Shown: positions 14,569 to 22,357 of the stretch, one piece after another
How the letters are laid out: each line of letters starts with the position of its first letter
Numbering within the stretch: the first letter of the stretch is position 1
Assembly (NCBI GenBank): GCA_027365375.1
Contig: DAHXNM010000017.1
Span: 1 to 24,144, forward strand
Length of the DNA: 24,144 nucleotides
Direction: 5' to 3'
DNA from: Ferrimicrobium sp.
GTDB lineage: Bacteria; Actinomycetota; Acidimicrobiia; Acidimicrobiales; Acidimicrobiaceae
Program-made: the position numbers and the translations under genes
The notes under the pieces: generated by a model
What the model was told of the DNA's origin: nothing
Database searches by the model: none
The model's input: the letters and a program-made list of their open reading frames with translations, nothing else

Positions 14569-15618
14569 TTATGCGTCGCATGCTTTAGGTGGGTCGCCAG
14601 CGGCAGAGCGGTCTCTGCCTGCTCGTCGGGCAGTGATGGTTATTGCCAGAAAAGCCAGCCATCCAATCGGAATGATGAGCCAGTAGGAGATCAGCCTATA
14701 GACCAAAACTGATGTGATCGCATGCCTAGCAGCGGTTCCAAAAGCGATGAGCACTCCGCTCAGACTTCCCTCGATGGTGCCCAGGCCTCCAGGAGTAATC
14801 GGTATGACCCCGATGATTTGGCTGGCCGCATAACCTAGGATCACGCTTACCCAAGGGACTCGAACGTCTAGGGCGGGGAAGATGAGGATGAGGCATCCAA
14901 GATCAAATCCCCACTCGGCTAGTCCGAGGAGACCAATGAGGAGACTGCTCGGGATTCCCAGGTGGAGTTCTGCTAGTACGCGTTGGGCTCGTAGCAAGGC
15001 TGGGGTGATCCGCTGCTCAAACCTCTGAGGCAGAAGTCTGTTTAGACGCAAACCTAGACGGATCACTCGCAGCCATAGTGAGATCCGGGTGAGGACTATG
15101 AGCATGAGTCCAAGAACGATGATGGCGAGTACCGCCAACTCCTCTGACTGATGGTGCCCCCCGAAACTGACGGAGATCAAGACGCCGAGAAGGAGTAGTA
15201 TCGATAGGCCAAGCGCGAGCGCTACGAGTACAGTGATCATCACCCAGGCGGCATTTGTCGCATCCACGCCGTGACGCTGATACTGGCGGAAGCGGAAGGC
15301 GCTGGAGAATACAGGTTCGCCTGGAAGCGAGTCGGCGATAGCATCGGTCGCAATGCTTAGTCCAAGGAGCGACCATAAATTTACGCGGTAGCCGGTAATC
15401 GCAAGAAGCTTGCGCTGGAGCAGTGCGTAGCACAAGACCGACATGGCCTCGGAAATTCCCGCGAGTAACGTCCACCGAAGACCAATAGTGGAGAGCCGGT
15501 GGAGCGCAAAGACCAGCTCGGATCGCGAGCTGAATAGCAGGATCAGGAGAATTCCGACAACGATAGCAGCAAGTAGAATGCGAATGACTGGTCGGGTCAG
15601 CGGTCGTCGGATATGCAC
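14569..15618 (-). CDS. Flippase-like membrane protein (LPG synthase TM / UPF0104 family)
   Basis: 349 aa from the GTG at 15618, with about eight membrane segments. It shows the two hallmarks of the lysylphosphatidylglycerol synthase transmembrane (flippase-like) family: SLPGEPVFSSAFRFRQYQRHGVD around residues 86-108, and IPITPGGLGTIEGSLSGVLIAFG near the C-terminal third. There is no C-terminal aminoacyl-transferase domain, so it is a stand-alone membrane module, probably moving or presenting a lipid or lipid-linked sugar. A longer in-frame start at 15873 would add 85 non-hydrophobic, low-quality residues that overlap the divergent sulfatase gene and is rejected. The GTG has TACGAT 6 nt upstream and no Shine-Dalgarno sequence, so it is probably leaderless. 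Substrate unknown. Confidence 0.83.
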   Translation of the reverse strand: MHIRRPLTRPVIRILLAAIVVGILLILLFSSRSELVFALHRLSTIGLRWTLLAGISEAMSVLCYALLQRKLLAITGYRVNLWSLLGLSIATDAIADSLPGEPVFSSAFRFRQYQRHGVDATNAAWVMITVLVALALGLSILLLLGVLISVSFGGHHQSEELAVLAIIVLGLMLIVLTRISLWLRVIRLGLRLNRLLPQRFEQRITPALLRAQRVLAELHLGIPSSLLIGLLGLAEWGFDLGCLILIFPALDVRVPWVSVILGYAASQIIGVIPITPGGLGTIEGSLSGVLIAFGTAARHAITSVLVYRLISYWLIIPIGWLAFLAITITARRAGRDRSAAGDPPKACDA

Positions 15619-15623
15619 GATTT

Positions 15624-15630
15624 TATCGTA
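15624..15630. promoter_or_regulatory. Overlapping divergent -10 boxes (flippase-like / sulfatase)
   Basis: The minus strand reads TACGAT (15625-15630), 6 nt before the flippase-like GTG at 15618. The plus strand reads TATCGT at 15624-15629, upstream of the sulfatase starts. The two candidate boxes share five base pairs, so polymerase could use only one direction at a time. The plus-strand assignment is the weaker one. Confidence 0.35.
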
Positions 15631-15652
15631 GTTGCTGGTCCTACGGGCCGAA

Positions 15653-17977
15653 ATGGAGAGGTTCCCGAAAGGAGTGGAGTTGGCAGCTGCAGAGTTCGAG
15701 GGAGTAATCGGTAGAGACTGGCGGACATCGGTTCCATGGTGGCCAGTCCAGCAGCGTCCCCAAGCGGGAACCCCCAACGTCGTTCTTCTAGTCCTAGACG
15801 ACGTCGGTTTTGGCCAGCTGGGCTGTTTCGGATCTGATATTGCCACACCGCGAATTGATGAGCTTGCGGGCAATGGCGTGCGGATGGCTAACTTTCACAC
15901 CACCTCACTCTGCTCACCTACTAGGTCATGCTTGCTCACTGGCAGGAACCATCACCGCAATGGGATGGGGCGTGTCGCCGATTTGGCCGTCGGATTCCCT
16001 GGCTACTTCGGTATCCCCCCGATGGAGAATGGTTACCTCTCTGAGGTGCTGCGTGATCGCGGTTTCGCGACCTATGCGGTTGGCAAGTGGCACCTAACTC
16101 CTGACGACGAGACGCACATGGGGGCATCACGAAGATCTTGGCCACTTGGGCGTGGGTTCGACCGTTGGTATGGGTTCCATGGCGGTGAGACCAATCAGTT
16201 CTACCCAGCGCTCTATCATGACAACCATTCATTACGCCCCGAGCGATCGTACGAAGAAGGTTATCACTTGACCGAGGACCTTGTCGACCATGCAATCGGC
16301 TTCATTCAAGACTTGCGAGCAGTTGAGTCCGATCGCCCCTTCTTCCTCTATTTTTGTCCCGGCGCCTGTCACTCTCCCCACCAGCCACCGAGGCGATGGG
16401 CGAATCGGTATCGCGGTGCTTTTGACCAGGGTTGGGATCGTTGGCGGGAGAAGACCTTCGCCCGTCAACTTGCAGAGGGGTTATTGCCGGCTGCTACTCG
16501 GCTGTCCGAGCGACCCGACTGGGTGCGCGCCTTCGAGGAGTTGAGCAGCGCGGAGGCCGCATTAGCGAGTCGGTTTATGGAGGCGTTTGCAAGTTTTCTC
16601 TCCGACACCGATGAACAGATCGGGCGTCTTTTGGATTTTATTGCCGAAGTTGGCGAACTCGATAACACTATCGTCGTGTTGGTGTCAGACAACGGAGCCA
16701 GTGCCGAGGGTGGGCCTGACGGATCCATCAATGATGTCCGGCTAGCTAACCTCGACCCAGCTACGACCGACGAGATGTTCGACAGAATCGATGAGATCGG
16801 TGGGCCCTCTACCCACAACAACTATCCGTGGGGTTGGACGATGGCGGGTAACACGCCGTTTCGGCGCTGGAAGCGTGAGGTGCATGAGGGTGGAGTGGCC
16901 GATCCCTGCATTGTGGCGTGGCCTGCGGGTCGGCTCGATGAAGGTAGCATTCGACACCAGTATACGCATGCCATAGACGTGCGAGCCACCATACTTAGCC
17001 TGCTCGAGATCCAAGAGCCTGCCGTGATCGACTATGTTCCACAAGCTAGCGTTGATTCGTTGAGTTTTGCACCGCTGTTAGCCAAGGGATCCGAGGAGTT
17101 GGATCCGCTTCGAACGACGCAATACTACGAGATGTTCGGATCTAGGGCTGTTTACCACGATGGCTGGAAGGCGGTTACTTTTCATCCGATCGCCCCGCTG
17201 TACGACGACAAAAACCCCAACGATAGCTTTGATGATGATGTGTGGGAGCTCTACCATGTTGCCACCGATCTGTCAGAGACAGATGATGTGGCGGCACAGC
17301 ATCCTGAGTTGTTGGCCAACCTGGTCGAGCTATGGTGGCGAGAGGCCGAGCGCAATCAGGTGTTGCCACTCGACAACAGGATACTGTGGGCGCTCGTGCA
17401 CCCAAAACCAGATCAGCGCAACCTCTCTGACCGGATGCGTTACTTCCAAGGCGCATCTCAGGTGCCAGAGCTGGTGGCGATCGATCTAAAGTATCGATCC
17501 CATCGCATAGTGATAAACTTCGCGCTCCCAGTCGGGATAGCGGCTGAAGGTGTTCTGCTAGCACAGGGATCATCGCTCGGTGGTTGGTCGCTCTACTTGC
17601 TTGATGGACGACTGACTTACACTCACAATCTGTACGGGAAGACTCGGCAGACGATTGCGACTCCAACACTGGTCACCCATGGGGAGCATGTTGCTGTCTT
17701 TTGTTTTGACAAGGATCGCCGAGACGGTGGGAGTGCGAGCCTCTCACTCGACGACGGGCAAGTGGTGTCGATCAACATTGATCACGTGCCACCAGCGGGT
17801 TTCAATGGTGTTGGTGCTGGGCTGACCTGTGGGTATGAGTGGGGACCTTCCGTCGGTGTCGGCTACGAGGCGCCGTTTGCCTTTCGAGGGAGGATTGAAA
17901 GTGCAGTGATCGAGGCGCTTGGACCCAAGGTCAGAGATCCGTTGGCAGAGATTGAAGCGATTCTCTCACAACAGTAG
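15653..17977 (+). CDS. Arylsulfatase (formylglycine-dependent)
   Basis: 774 aa from the ATG at 15653. Hydrolyses sulfate esters with a Ca2+-bound formylglycine nucleophile. The core begins PNVVLLVLDDVGFGQLGCFG with the metal-binding Asp pair (49-50). The sulfatase signature is C87-S-P-T-R91 in SLCSPTRSCLLTGRNHHRNG, so Cys87 must be converted to formylglycine by a maturase not in this window. Further motifs are VGKWHLTP, YFCPGACHSPHQPP, LVSDNGASAEGG and EVHEGGVADPCIVAWPAG. The last 190 or so residues form a beta-rich LamG-like domain (GVLLAQGSSLGGWSLYL, DGGSASLSLDDGQVV) usual in this large subgroup. There is no signal peptide, suggesting a cytoplasmic enzyme. The start is uncertain: TTG at 15680 has AAAGGAG at ideal spacing, giving 765 residues, and TTG at 15632 would add seven. 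Divergent from the flippase-like gene; PadR follows. Confidence 0.92.
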   Translation: MERFPKGVELAAAEFEGVIGRDWRTSVPWWPVQQRPQAGTPNVVLLVLDDVGFGQLGCFGSDIATPRIDELAGNGVRMANFHTTSLCSPTRSCLLTGRNHHRNGMGRVADLAVGFPGYFGIPPMENGYLSEVLRDRGFATYAVGKWHLTPDDETHMGASRRSWPLGRGFDRWYGFHGGETNQFYPALYHDNHSLRPERSYEEGYHLTEDLVDHAIGFIQDLRAVESDRPFFLYFCPGACHSPHQPPRRWANRYRGAFDQGWDRWREKTFARQLAEGLLPAATRLSERPDWVRAFEELSSAEAALASRFMEAFASFLSDTDEQIGRLLDFIAEVGELDNTIVVLVSDNGASAEGGPDGSINDVRLANLDPATTDEMFDRIDEIGGPSTHNNYPWGWTMAGNTPFRRWKREVHEGGVADPCIVAWPAGRLDEGSIRHQYTHAIDVRATILSLLEIQEPAVIDYVPQASVDSLSFAPLLAKGSEELDPLRTTQYYEMFGSRAVYHDGWKAVTFHPIAPLYDDKNPNDSFDDDVWELYHVATDLSETDDVAAQHPELLANLVELWWREAERNQVLPLDNRILWALVHPKPDQRNLSDRMRYFQGASQVPELVAIDLKYRSHRIVINFALPVGIAAEGVLLAQGSSLGGWSLYLLDGRLTYTHNLYGKTRQTIATPTLVTHGEHVAVFCFDKDRRDGGSASLSLDDGQVVSINIDHVPPAGFNGVGAGLTCGYEWGPSVGVGYEAPFAFRGRIESAVIEALGPKVRDPLAEIEAILSQQ

Positions 17978-18013
17978 TCGGCACTTGGCCTCGAGCGATG
18001 ATGAGATCCAATA

Positions 18014-18048
18014 GTTATACTGTATCTAACGATATAACGTTAAAGGAG
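18014..18048 (+). promoter_or_regulatory. PadR gene promoter with operator-like repeats and RBS
   Basis: A good -10 box TATACT (18016-18021) overlaps ATACTGTAT (18017-18025), a palindrome with central T. The outer arms GTTATA (18014-18019) and TATAAC (18033-18038) are inverted around 13 nt, and TAACGTTA (18035-18042) is a further perfect palindrome. AAAGGAG (18042-18048) is the ribosome binding site, 6 nt before the ATG at 18055. The layout suggests PadR autorepression. Confidence 0.5.
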
Positions 18049-18054
18049 ATGACT

Positions 18055-18633
18055 ATGCACGAACACAGGATGCACCAGCACCGAGCTCATCAGGATGGGT
18101 GTAGCTGTGGCGATCGCCATGGCGGTGGAGATGCGATGATCCACGAACATCGGATGGATGGCGGTTGGGTCGATTCAGGAGCGCGAAGACGAAGGTCTCC
18201 CCGGGGCAGAGTTCGTCGCGAGATGTTGATCCTCCTCCAGGATGGCCCCAAGCATGGTTACGAACTTATGCAGTTGATCTCGGAGCGTAATGGCGGGGTT
18301 TGGCAACCTAGCCCTGGGTCTATATACCCAACCTTGTCGATGCTTGAGGATGCCGGCTTGATCGTTGGCCGAGAGGAGAATGGCCGAAAAGTCTACACTC
18401 TGACTGATGCCGGCCGAAGCGAGGCCGAGGTCCTCGTGTCTGAGCCTGATGCTGGGGGCAGTGGCCGAGGAGTTGATCTAGGTCGAGAGATTCGCGCGAC
18501 CTTCCAAGCGCTACGGCAGCTGGGAATGGTTGGCACTGTCGAACAGAGGCAACGCGGGCTACAGCTCTTGGCTGGTTTGCGTCGTGATATTTATCGAATG
18601 CTCGCTGAAGACCCGCCGAACTCTGATCAGTGA
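18055..18633 (+). CDS. PadR-family transcriptional regulator with His/Cys-rich N-terminus
   Basis: 192 aa. The first 38 residues are very His-rich, with a CxC pair (MHEHRMHQHRAHQ, then CSCGDRHGGGD). A basic hinge RRRRSPRGRVRR leads into a PadR winged helix (about 54-125): MLILLQDGPKHGYELMQLI, GGVWQPSPGSIYPTLSMLEDAGLI, ENGRKVYTLTDAGR. These match the family consensus closely. A C-terminal helical segment (about 140-185) should form the dimer. ATG at 18055 is chosen because AAAGGAG lies 6 nt upstream; an in-frame start at 17998 would run through the promoter repeats. His-rich tails are common in actinobacterial PadR proteins, but the added Cys pair makes metal sensing (Ni, Cu, Zn or Co) a reasonable guess. 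It probably represses its own promoter. The target beyond itself is unknown; the sulfatase upstream is on the same strand. Confidence 0.9.
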   Translation: MHEHRMHQHRAHQDGCSCGDRHGGGDAMIHEHRMDGGWVDSGARRRRSPRGRVRREMLILLQDGPKHGYELMQLISERNGGVWQPSPGSIYPTLSMLEDAGLIVGREENGRKVYTLTDAGRSEAEVLVSEPDAGGSGRGVDLGREIRATFQALRQLGMVGTVEQRQRGLQLLAGLRRDIYRMLAEDPPNSDQ

Positions 18634-18682
18634 CGACGCGTTAGCTAATTGCACTAGATTGCCAAAACTCGGAGCCTGACTT

Positions 18683-19828
18683 TTAGGCGTCTTTAGGTGC
18701 TGTATGCGTCTCGGTGCCACCAAGTAGAGGACCCCAGTAGGATCCGACAACGCGAGGTGCGAGCTTTGTCTGCGCAACAGGTGGATCGTATACGGCGATG
18801 TCCAGAAGCAGCGGGATCTGGATGCTGTGGAGTCCAGAGGCGGCAGGTAGCAGGTATGAATCAGGGACGGTCGCACTATGTCGCCAGGTGAAGGCGGTGT
18901 TTTGAGCACTTGAACTGATCAGATCAACGTGGAGCGTGAACACGGCGAGTGCCCCACCGTCAGCGGTGGTGAGCGCAACCATCCGTGGGTGCAGCGCGGT
19001 CACGGTGGCACTAGTGGCTACCTTTTGCGCAGAACTGGGTGAGAGGTAGGGGTTGGTGGAGAGGCCAGGGAGCGACCAACACTCGGCTGAGGTTGAGAAG
19101 TCGGCTTGCTTTAGGCCACGTGACAATACTCCCTGTTGGTAGTAGGTGGTCAGGGCTAACGCGTAGTACTTCGAAAGTCTATCTATAGGGATAGATAGGG
19201 CGGAGGAGCTTTGGGGCTCGAGACCCAGACTCCCGCTAAGAACCTTGACTTTAGGCAGTAACGTCTTTGTTACCGTCGGCTCATCGGTTACTCGCCAAGG
19301 AGCAGTGGATGAGTTTTTTGCAAATACTCCAAGAAATCGACAGGCAGAGCGATTAGCGGTCTTTGGGGAGCTGGTGTATTGGGAGTCGACGGTAACGAGC
19401 AGCTTTGGATATCTCTTTTTGTTCTGCTTGAGAACTACGCCGCGATCGAGCTCCTCATAGAAGGGCTTGTAACTCGTCCCTTGTGCGGTCTGGTAGCCAG
19501 CATCGCGTGAGAGCCGGAAGTCGGTGTTGTCGATGGCCGCAGCCGTTCCTTGCTCATCACCGTTTTGACGGGCGATACTGAGCGTCCGGTTGGCCTGGTT
19601 GTTTGCAGTGGAGTAGCTACGAACAATCTGGCTAAAACTCCCTTGCTGTGAATTCGATGATGTGAGTGTGACTGTCGCCGTCGATGTTTGCCCACAGGCA
19701 GCCATAAATATCCCGCCAAGAGAGACGATAGCCACCGAAGCCTGCCATCTCGGGCGACGTGAGTGGTGGGGTATAGCGGAATAGGACGCCATTGAGCTGA
19801 CGGATCCGGTGGACCGATTAGACCTCAT
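18683..19828 (-). CDS. Putative lipoprotein of unknown function
   Basis: 381 aa from the ATG at 19828. A basic n-region (HHSRRPRWQ) precedes the hydrophobic stretch ASVAIVSLGGIFMAAC, where Cys45 is a probable lipidation site (MAAC, a slightly loose lipobox). The mature part is Ser/Thr-rich, with an early low-complexity segment (STATVTLTSSNSQQGS), then a globular region without recognisable motifs and two further Cys in RSACRFLGVF and SAECWSLPG that could pair. Likely an extracytoplasmic anchored protein; function unknown. Start choice: the ATG at 19828 overlaps the stop of an upstream 21-codon frame as ATGA, which suggests coupled translation. Alternatives are GTG at 19843 and ATG at 19792; none has a Shine-Dalgarno sequence. 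It is convergent with the PadR gene. Confidence 0.72.
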   Translation of the reverse strand: MRSNRSTGSVSSMASYSAIPHHSRRPRWQASVAIVSLGGIFMAACGQTSTATVTLTSSNSQQGSFSQIVRSYSTANNQANRTLSIARQNGDEQGTAAAIDNTDFRLSRDAGYQTAQGTSYKPFYEELDRGVVLKQNKKRYPKLLVTVDSQYTSSPKTANRSACRFLGVFAKNSSTAPWRVTDEPTVTKTLLPKVKVLSGSLGLEPQSSSALSIPIDRLSKYYALALTTYYQQGVLSRGLKQADFSTSAECWSLPGLSTNPYLSPSSAQKVATSATVTALHPRMVALTTADGGALAVFTLHVDLISSSAQNTAFTWRHSATVPDSYLLPAASGLHSIQIPLLLDIAVYDPPVAQTKLAPRVVGSYWGPLLGGTETHTAPKDA

Positions 19829-19890
19829 CTGAGGAGGACACACCTTCTGGGAGATTCATAGGGAGGTCGTCTTTCGACCAAGGTTTGCAT
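19825..19890 (-). CDS. Possible 21-residue leader peptide coupled to lipoprotein
   Basis: A 21-codon frame (MQTLVERRPPYESPRRCVLLR) starts at the ATG at 19890, exactly 6 nt after a TAGCGT box, the leaderless layout. Its TGA overlaps the lipoprotein ATG as ATGA. The lipoprotein lacks its own Shine-Dalgarno sequence, so ribosomes ending the leader could reinitiate there. The peptide is Arg-rich (five Arg) with a Pro pair and resembles no family I know. It could be a regulatory leader or a coincidence. Confidence 0.4.
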   Translation of the reverse strand: MQTLVERRPPYESPRRCVLLR

Positions 19891-19896
19891 CCCTCT

Positions 19897-19902
19897 ACGC
19901 TA
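19897..19902 (-). promoter_or_regulatory. -10 box (TAGCGT) of leader peptide / lipoprotein transcript
   Basis: TAGCGT on the minus strand, then AGAGGG (6 nt), then the ATG at 19890. TTTAAC lies 17 bp upstream and is a poor -35. The spacing equals that of the other leaderless candidates. Confidence 0.4.
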
Positions 19903-19999
19903 GCCGCACAGAATGCGTGGTTAAACCGTGTGCTGGTGCTCTGGCTTCAGGTTAGCGAGCTGCAACTTTGTGGCTGTGCACTTGATGTCTAACTAATGT

Positions 20000-21133
20000 T
20001 CAGTTGTCCTCCGGGTAGTAGGGTGTGCGTGAGCTGCCATCTGGATCCTCCGGGGTACGGTTCCTCAAGTGTCGAAATGGGACATGCGTCTGGCCAGAGA
20101 GCCGCGATCCGCTCCAGGGAGCAGGAACGGCATCGGTGCGGTGTGCGAGGAAGTAAGCTGCCGCCTCGTAGTTAACTCTCCACGCGCGAAAATGGATCCA
20201 TGCCTCCTCCTTCTCGCGCTCCATCGGAAAGTCGGCGGCTAAGAGCCTGTCGAAGCCACGATCAAATTCGCCGCGAGTAAGCACGACCGGATCCGTCGGC
20301 CCAGGGTCTTCGTTCACTTCGTTGCCAAGTGCAGAACTGAGTCTACGAAAGCAGAGATAACCCATCCGCAGTGCAAGTCTGGCCTCGATCGGTGTGCGGT
20401 CGGGGGCAACCGCATGAAACAAAGCCGCCGAGTCACAGACTGCGAGCAGGGCGATCACCCATGATGAGTAGGCACTCGGTGAGCGAAATAACATCAGAGC
20501 CGGATAGCTAGCGTGGCTCTCCTGAACATCGGCAGCCCAACGTTCCCACTGACGATAAAAGTCTGGCAACTCATCCATGAGCGACATGAGTTCGGCGCGT
20601 GCAAGTATCTCCGGACCCCAAACGGGCTCTCCTGCTCGGGCGACAAGCATGGTCACCTCGGTCTCGCGCCGGTTGTAGGCGCCATAGAGGGTCGGCAGGT
20701 AGGCGATCTGTAGCGCGACGATGAAGAGGCCGGTGAGCCCGGCAAGTATGTCGATCACCTGAGTCCACCCTGCAGGTGTACTCACGATACCTAAGGTCAC
20801 CAACGATGACCCTGCTTGTCCAAGCGATGCAAACGGATTGTGAACCACCGGGAGCATGAGGAGTCCAAGTGCAACGATGTAACCCATGACCCAGACACCA
20901 AGGAGAAGGAGAAGGGAGACGGGGCCCTCATAGGCGAGTATCCGATCGCGAAATTCGTAGTTAGTGATTCGCTTCCGTGCGAGCTGCCCGGGTATGGTAA
21001 GGCTGCGAATAACGAGGCGAAGCAGGTTAGAGCGATCTATCCGAGGAACGAGCAGTGATCGGATGACGTTTAGCGATAGAACGAGGTAAGTGATTCCGCC
21101 GACTATCGCGAGTAGAATTCGTACCGGACCCAA
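20000..21133 (-). CDS. Ion-channel-like multi-pass membrane protein
   Basis: 377 aa. Four hydrophobic segments: about 5-25, 72-95, a short pore-like stretch, and 127-150. The segment between the middle helices, LGQAGSSLVTLGIVST, has the position and flavour of a two-TM channel pore loop, but the K+ filter T-x-GYGD is not present (SLVTLGIVS instead). The line AYLPTLYGAYNRRETEVTMLVARAG and the cytoplasmic part with WERWAADVQESHASYPALMLFRSP resemble conserved actinobacterial proteins often labelled potassium channel family. The C-terminal 200 residues are soluble and helical. The ion or even channel function is uncertain. The start is weak: TTG at 21133 directly abuts a TAGGTT box, so the true start may be different, but the first membrane helix begins at once and leaves little room downstream. 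Confidence 0.65.
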   Translation of the reverse strand: MGPVRILLAIVGGITYLVLSLNVIRSLLVPRIDRSNLLRLVIRSLTIPGQLARKRITNYEFRDRILAYEGPVSLLLLLGVWVMGYIVALGLLMLPVVHNPFASLGQAGSSLVTLGIVSTPAGWTQVIDILAGLTGLFIVALQIAYLPTLYGAYNRRETEVTMLVARAGEPVWGPEILARAELMSLMDELPDFYRQWERWAADVQESHASYPALMLFRSPSAYSSWVIALLAVCDSAALFHAVAPDRTPIEARLALRMGYLCFRRLSSALGNEVNEDPGPTDPVVLTRGEFDRGFDRLLAADFPMEREKEEAWIHFRAWRVNYEAAAYFLAHRTDAVPAPWSGSRLSGQTHVPFRHLRNRTPEDPDGSSRTPYYPEDN

Positions 21134-21175
21134 AACCTAGGCCTAGCTCTCTACCGACGGCTGATGCCCGGTGGT

Positions 21176-21210
21176 CCAGAACCGTTTAGAGCTAGCGTCG
21201 ACCGTTCTGG
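21176..21210. repeat. Inverted repeat CCAGAAC / GTTCTGG in divergent intergenic region
   Basis: A perfect 7-bp inverted repeat with a 21-nt spacer. ACCGTT also recurs directly at 21181-21186 and 21201-21206, 20 bp apart, so the two sites lie on the same face of the helix. It lies between the channel-like gene and the aldo/keto reductase and could be a regulator site; chance is possible. Confidence 0.3.
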
Positions 21211-21347
21211 CGTTCCCAAACATGGGTTCATGCTACTCCAGTTGGTGATCGCAGTCGGATGCCGGTGGGCGTCTAAGTTCGCCGTCGCCGACAAGAGGAT
21301 GACCGCCCTAGCAGGTAGCCTGTTAACTACGACGAAAGGAGTATTGC

Positions 21348-22328
21348 ATGGAACTGCGACAATTAGGACACCAGGGTCTACAGGTATCGATGTTGGGACT
21401 CGGTTGCATGGGCATGAGCGAGTTCTACGGGCCCGCCAACGACGCACAGTCGATCAACGTTATCCATCAGGCAATTGAACTTGGCATAACGTTCCTCGAC
21501 ACCGCCGACATGTATGGCCCGTTCATCAACGAGCAGCTGGTTGGTCGTGCCTTGCGCGGACGACGAGATCAAGTAGTGTTGGCGACAAAATTCGGTAATG
21601 TCCGTGGTGAGCACGGCGAATTTCACGGGGTGAGCGGAGACCCTGACTACGTCCGACGAGCCTGCGATGCTTCTCTGCAGCGTCTAGGTGTAGACGTTAT
21701 CGACCTCTACTACCAACATCGCGTTGATACCAAGGTGCCGATCGAGGAGACGGTAGGGGCGATGGCGGAGTTGGTCGCAGCCGGAAAGGTTCGCTACCTT
21801 GGGCTATCCGAGGCCTCGGCAGCTACGATTCGCCGGGCCCATGTTGTGCATCCGATCAGTGCGCTCCAAAGCGAGTATTCGTTGTGGACGCGAGACCCAG
21901 AGGCAGAGATCATCGCTACGCTTAGAGAACTCGGAGTTGGCCTTGTCGCCTATTCTCCGCTCGGTCGAGGCTTCTTGACCGGAGCCATTCAGAGCATTGA
22001 TGATCTCGACGAGAGTGATACTCGGCGCAGACACCCTCGCTTTCAGGGTGAGAACTTCGCTAAGAATCTTGAGCTCGTTGCTACAATTCGCGACATTGCG
22101 ACGCGTAAAAGCTGTACCCCTGCCCAAATCGCCCTTGCATGGCTCTTTGCCCAAGGCGACGATATCGTGGCGATACCGGGTACGCGGAGTCTGGACCGTC
22201 TGGCCGAGAACGCTGCGAGTGCAGAGATATCTTTGGAGCCGACAGAGCTTGAGGAGATCGAGCGTGCGTTTCCAGTTGGAGTAACGGCCGGCGATCGCTA
22301 TCCAGACATGTCAACGGTTAATAGGTAG
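21348..22328 (+). CDS. Aldo/keto reductase
   Basis: 326 aa NADPH-dependent carbonyl reductase with a (beta/alpha)8 barrel, soluble. The catalytic tetrad is visible: D51 and Y56 in FLDTADMYG, K81 in LATKFG, and H124 in YYQHRVD. Family signatures include LGLGCMGMSEFYG near the N-terminus, VRYLGLSEASAATIRRAH, QSEYSLWTRDPE, VAYSPLGRGFLTG and the C-terminal cofactor loop IPGTRSLDRLAEN. The GCMGMSEFYG start and LWTRDPE are typical of the AKR13 group of general aldehyde/ketone reductases; the physiological substrate cannot be told. ATG follows AAAGGAG at ideal spacing. Divergent from the channel-like gene and convergent with the patatin gene (29 bp apart). Confidence 0.93.
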   Translation: MELRQLGHQGLQVSMLGLGCMGMSEFYGPANDAQSINVIHQAIELGITFLDTADMYGPFINEQLVGRALRGRRDQVVLATKFGNVRGEHGEFHGVSGDPDYVRRACDASLQRLGVDVIDLYYQHRVDTKVPIEETVGAMAELVAAGKVRYLGLSEASAATIRRAHVVHPISALQSEYSLWTRDPEAEIIATLRELGVGLVAYSPLGRGFLTGAIQSIDDLDESDTRRRHPRFQGENFAKNLELVATIRDIATRKSCTPAQIALAWLFAQGDDIVAIPGTRSLDRLAENAASAEISLEPTELEEIERAFPVGVTAGDRYPDMSTVNR

Positions 22329-22357
22329 TAGCGCTTGGGCCAACGGTTATGCGCAGC

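Noticed and set aside
15619..15873. 85-residue N-terminal extension of the flippase-like protein
   Set aside because: Hydrophilic, Ser/Thr/Pro-rich sequence antisense to the start of the sulfatase; the family begins at the first membrane helix after GTG 15618.
22311..22346. Direct repeat CAACGGTTA at the end of the aldo/keto reductase gene and just after it
   Set aside because: Only 9 bp, two copies, one inside coding sequence; no insertion or att-site context.
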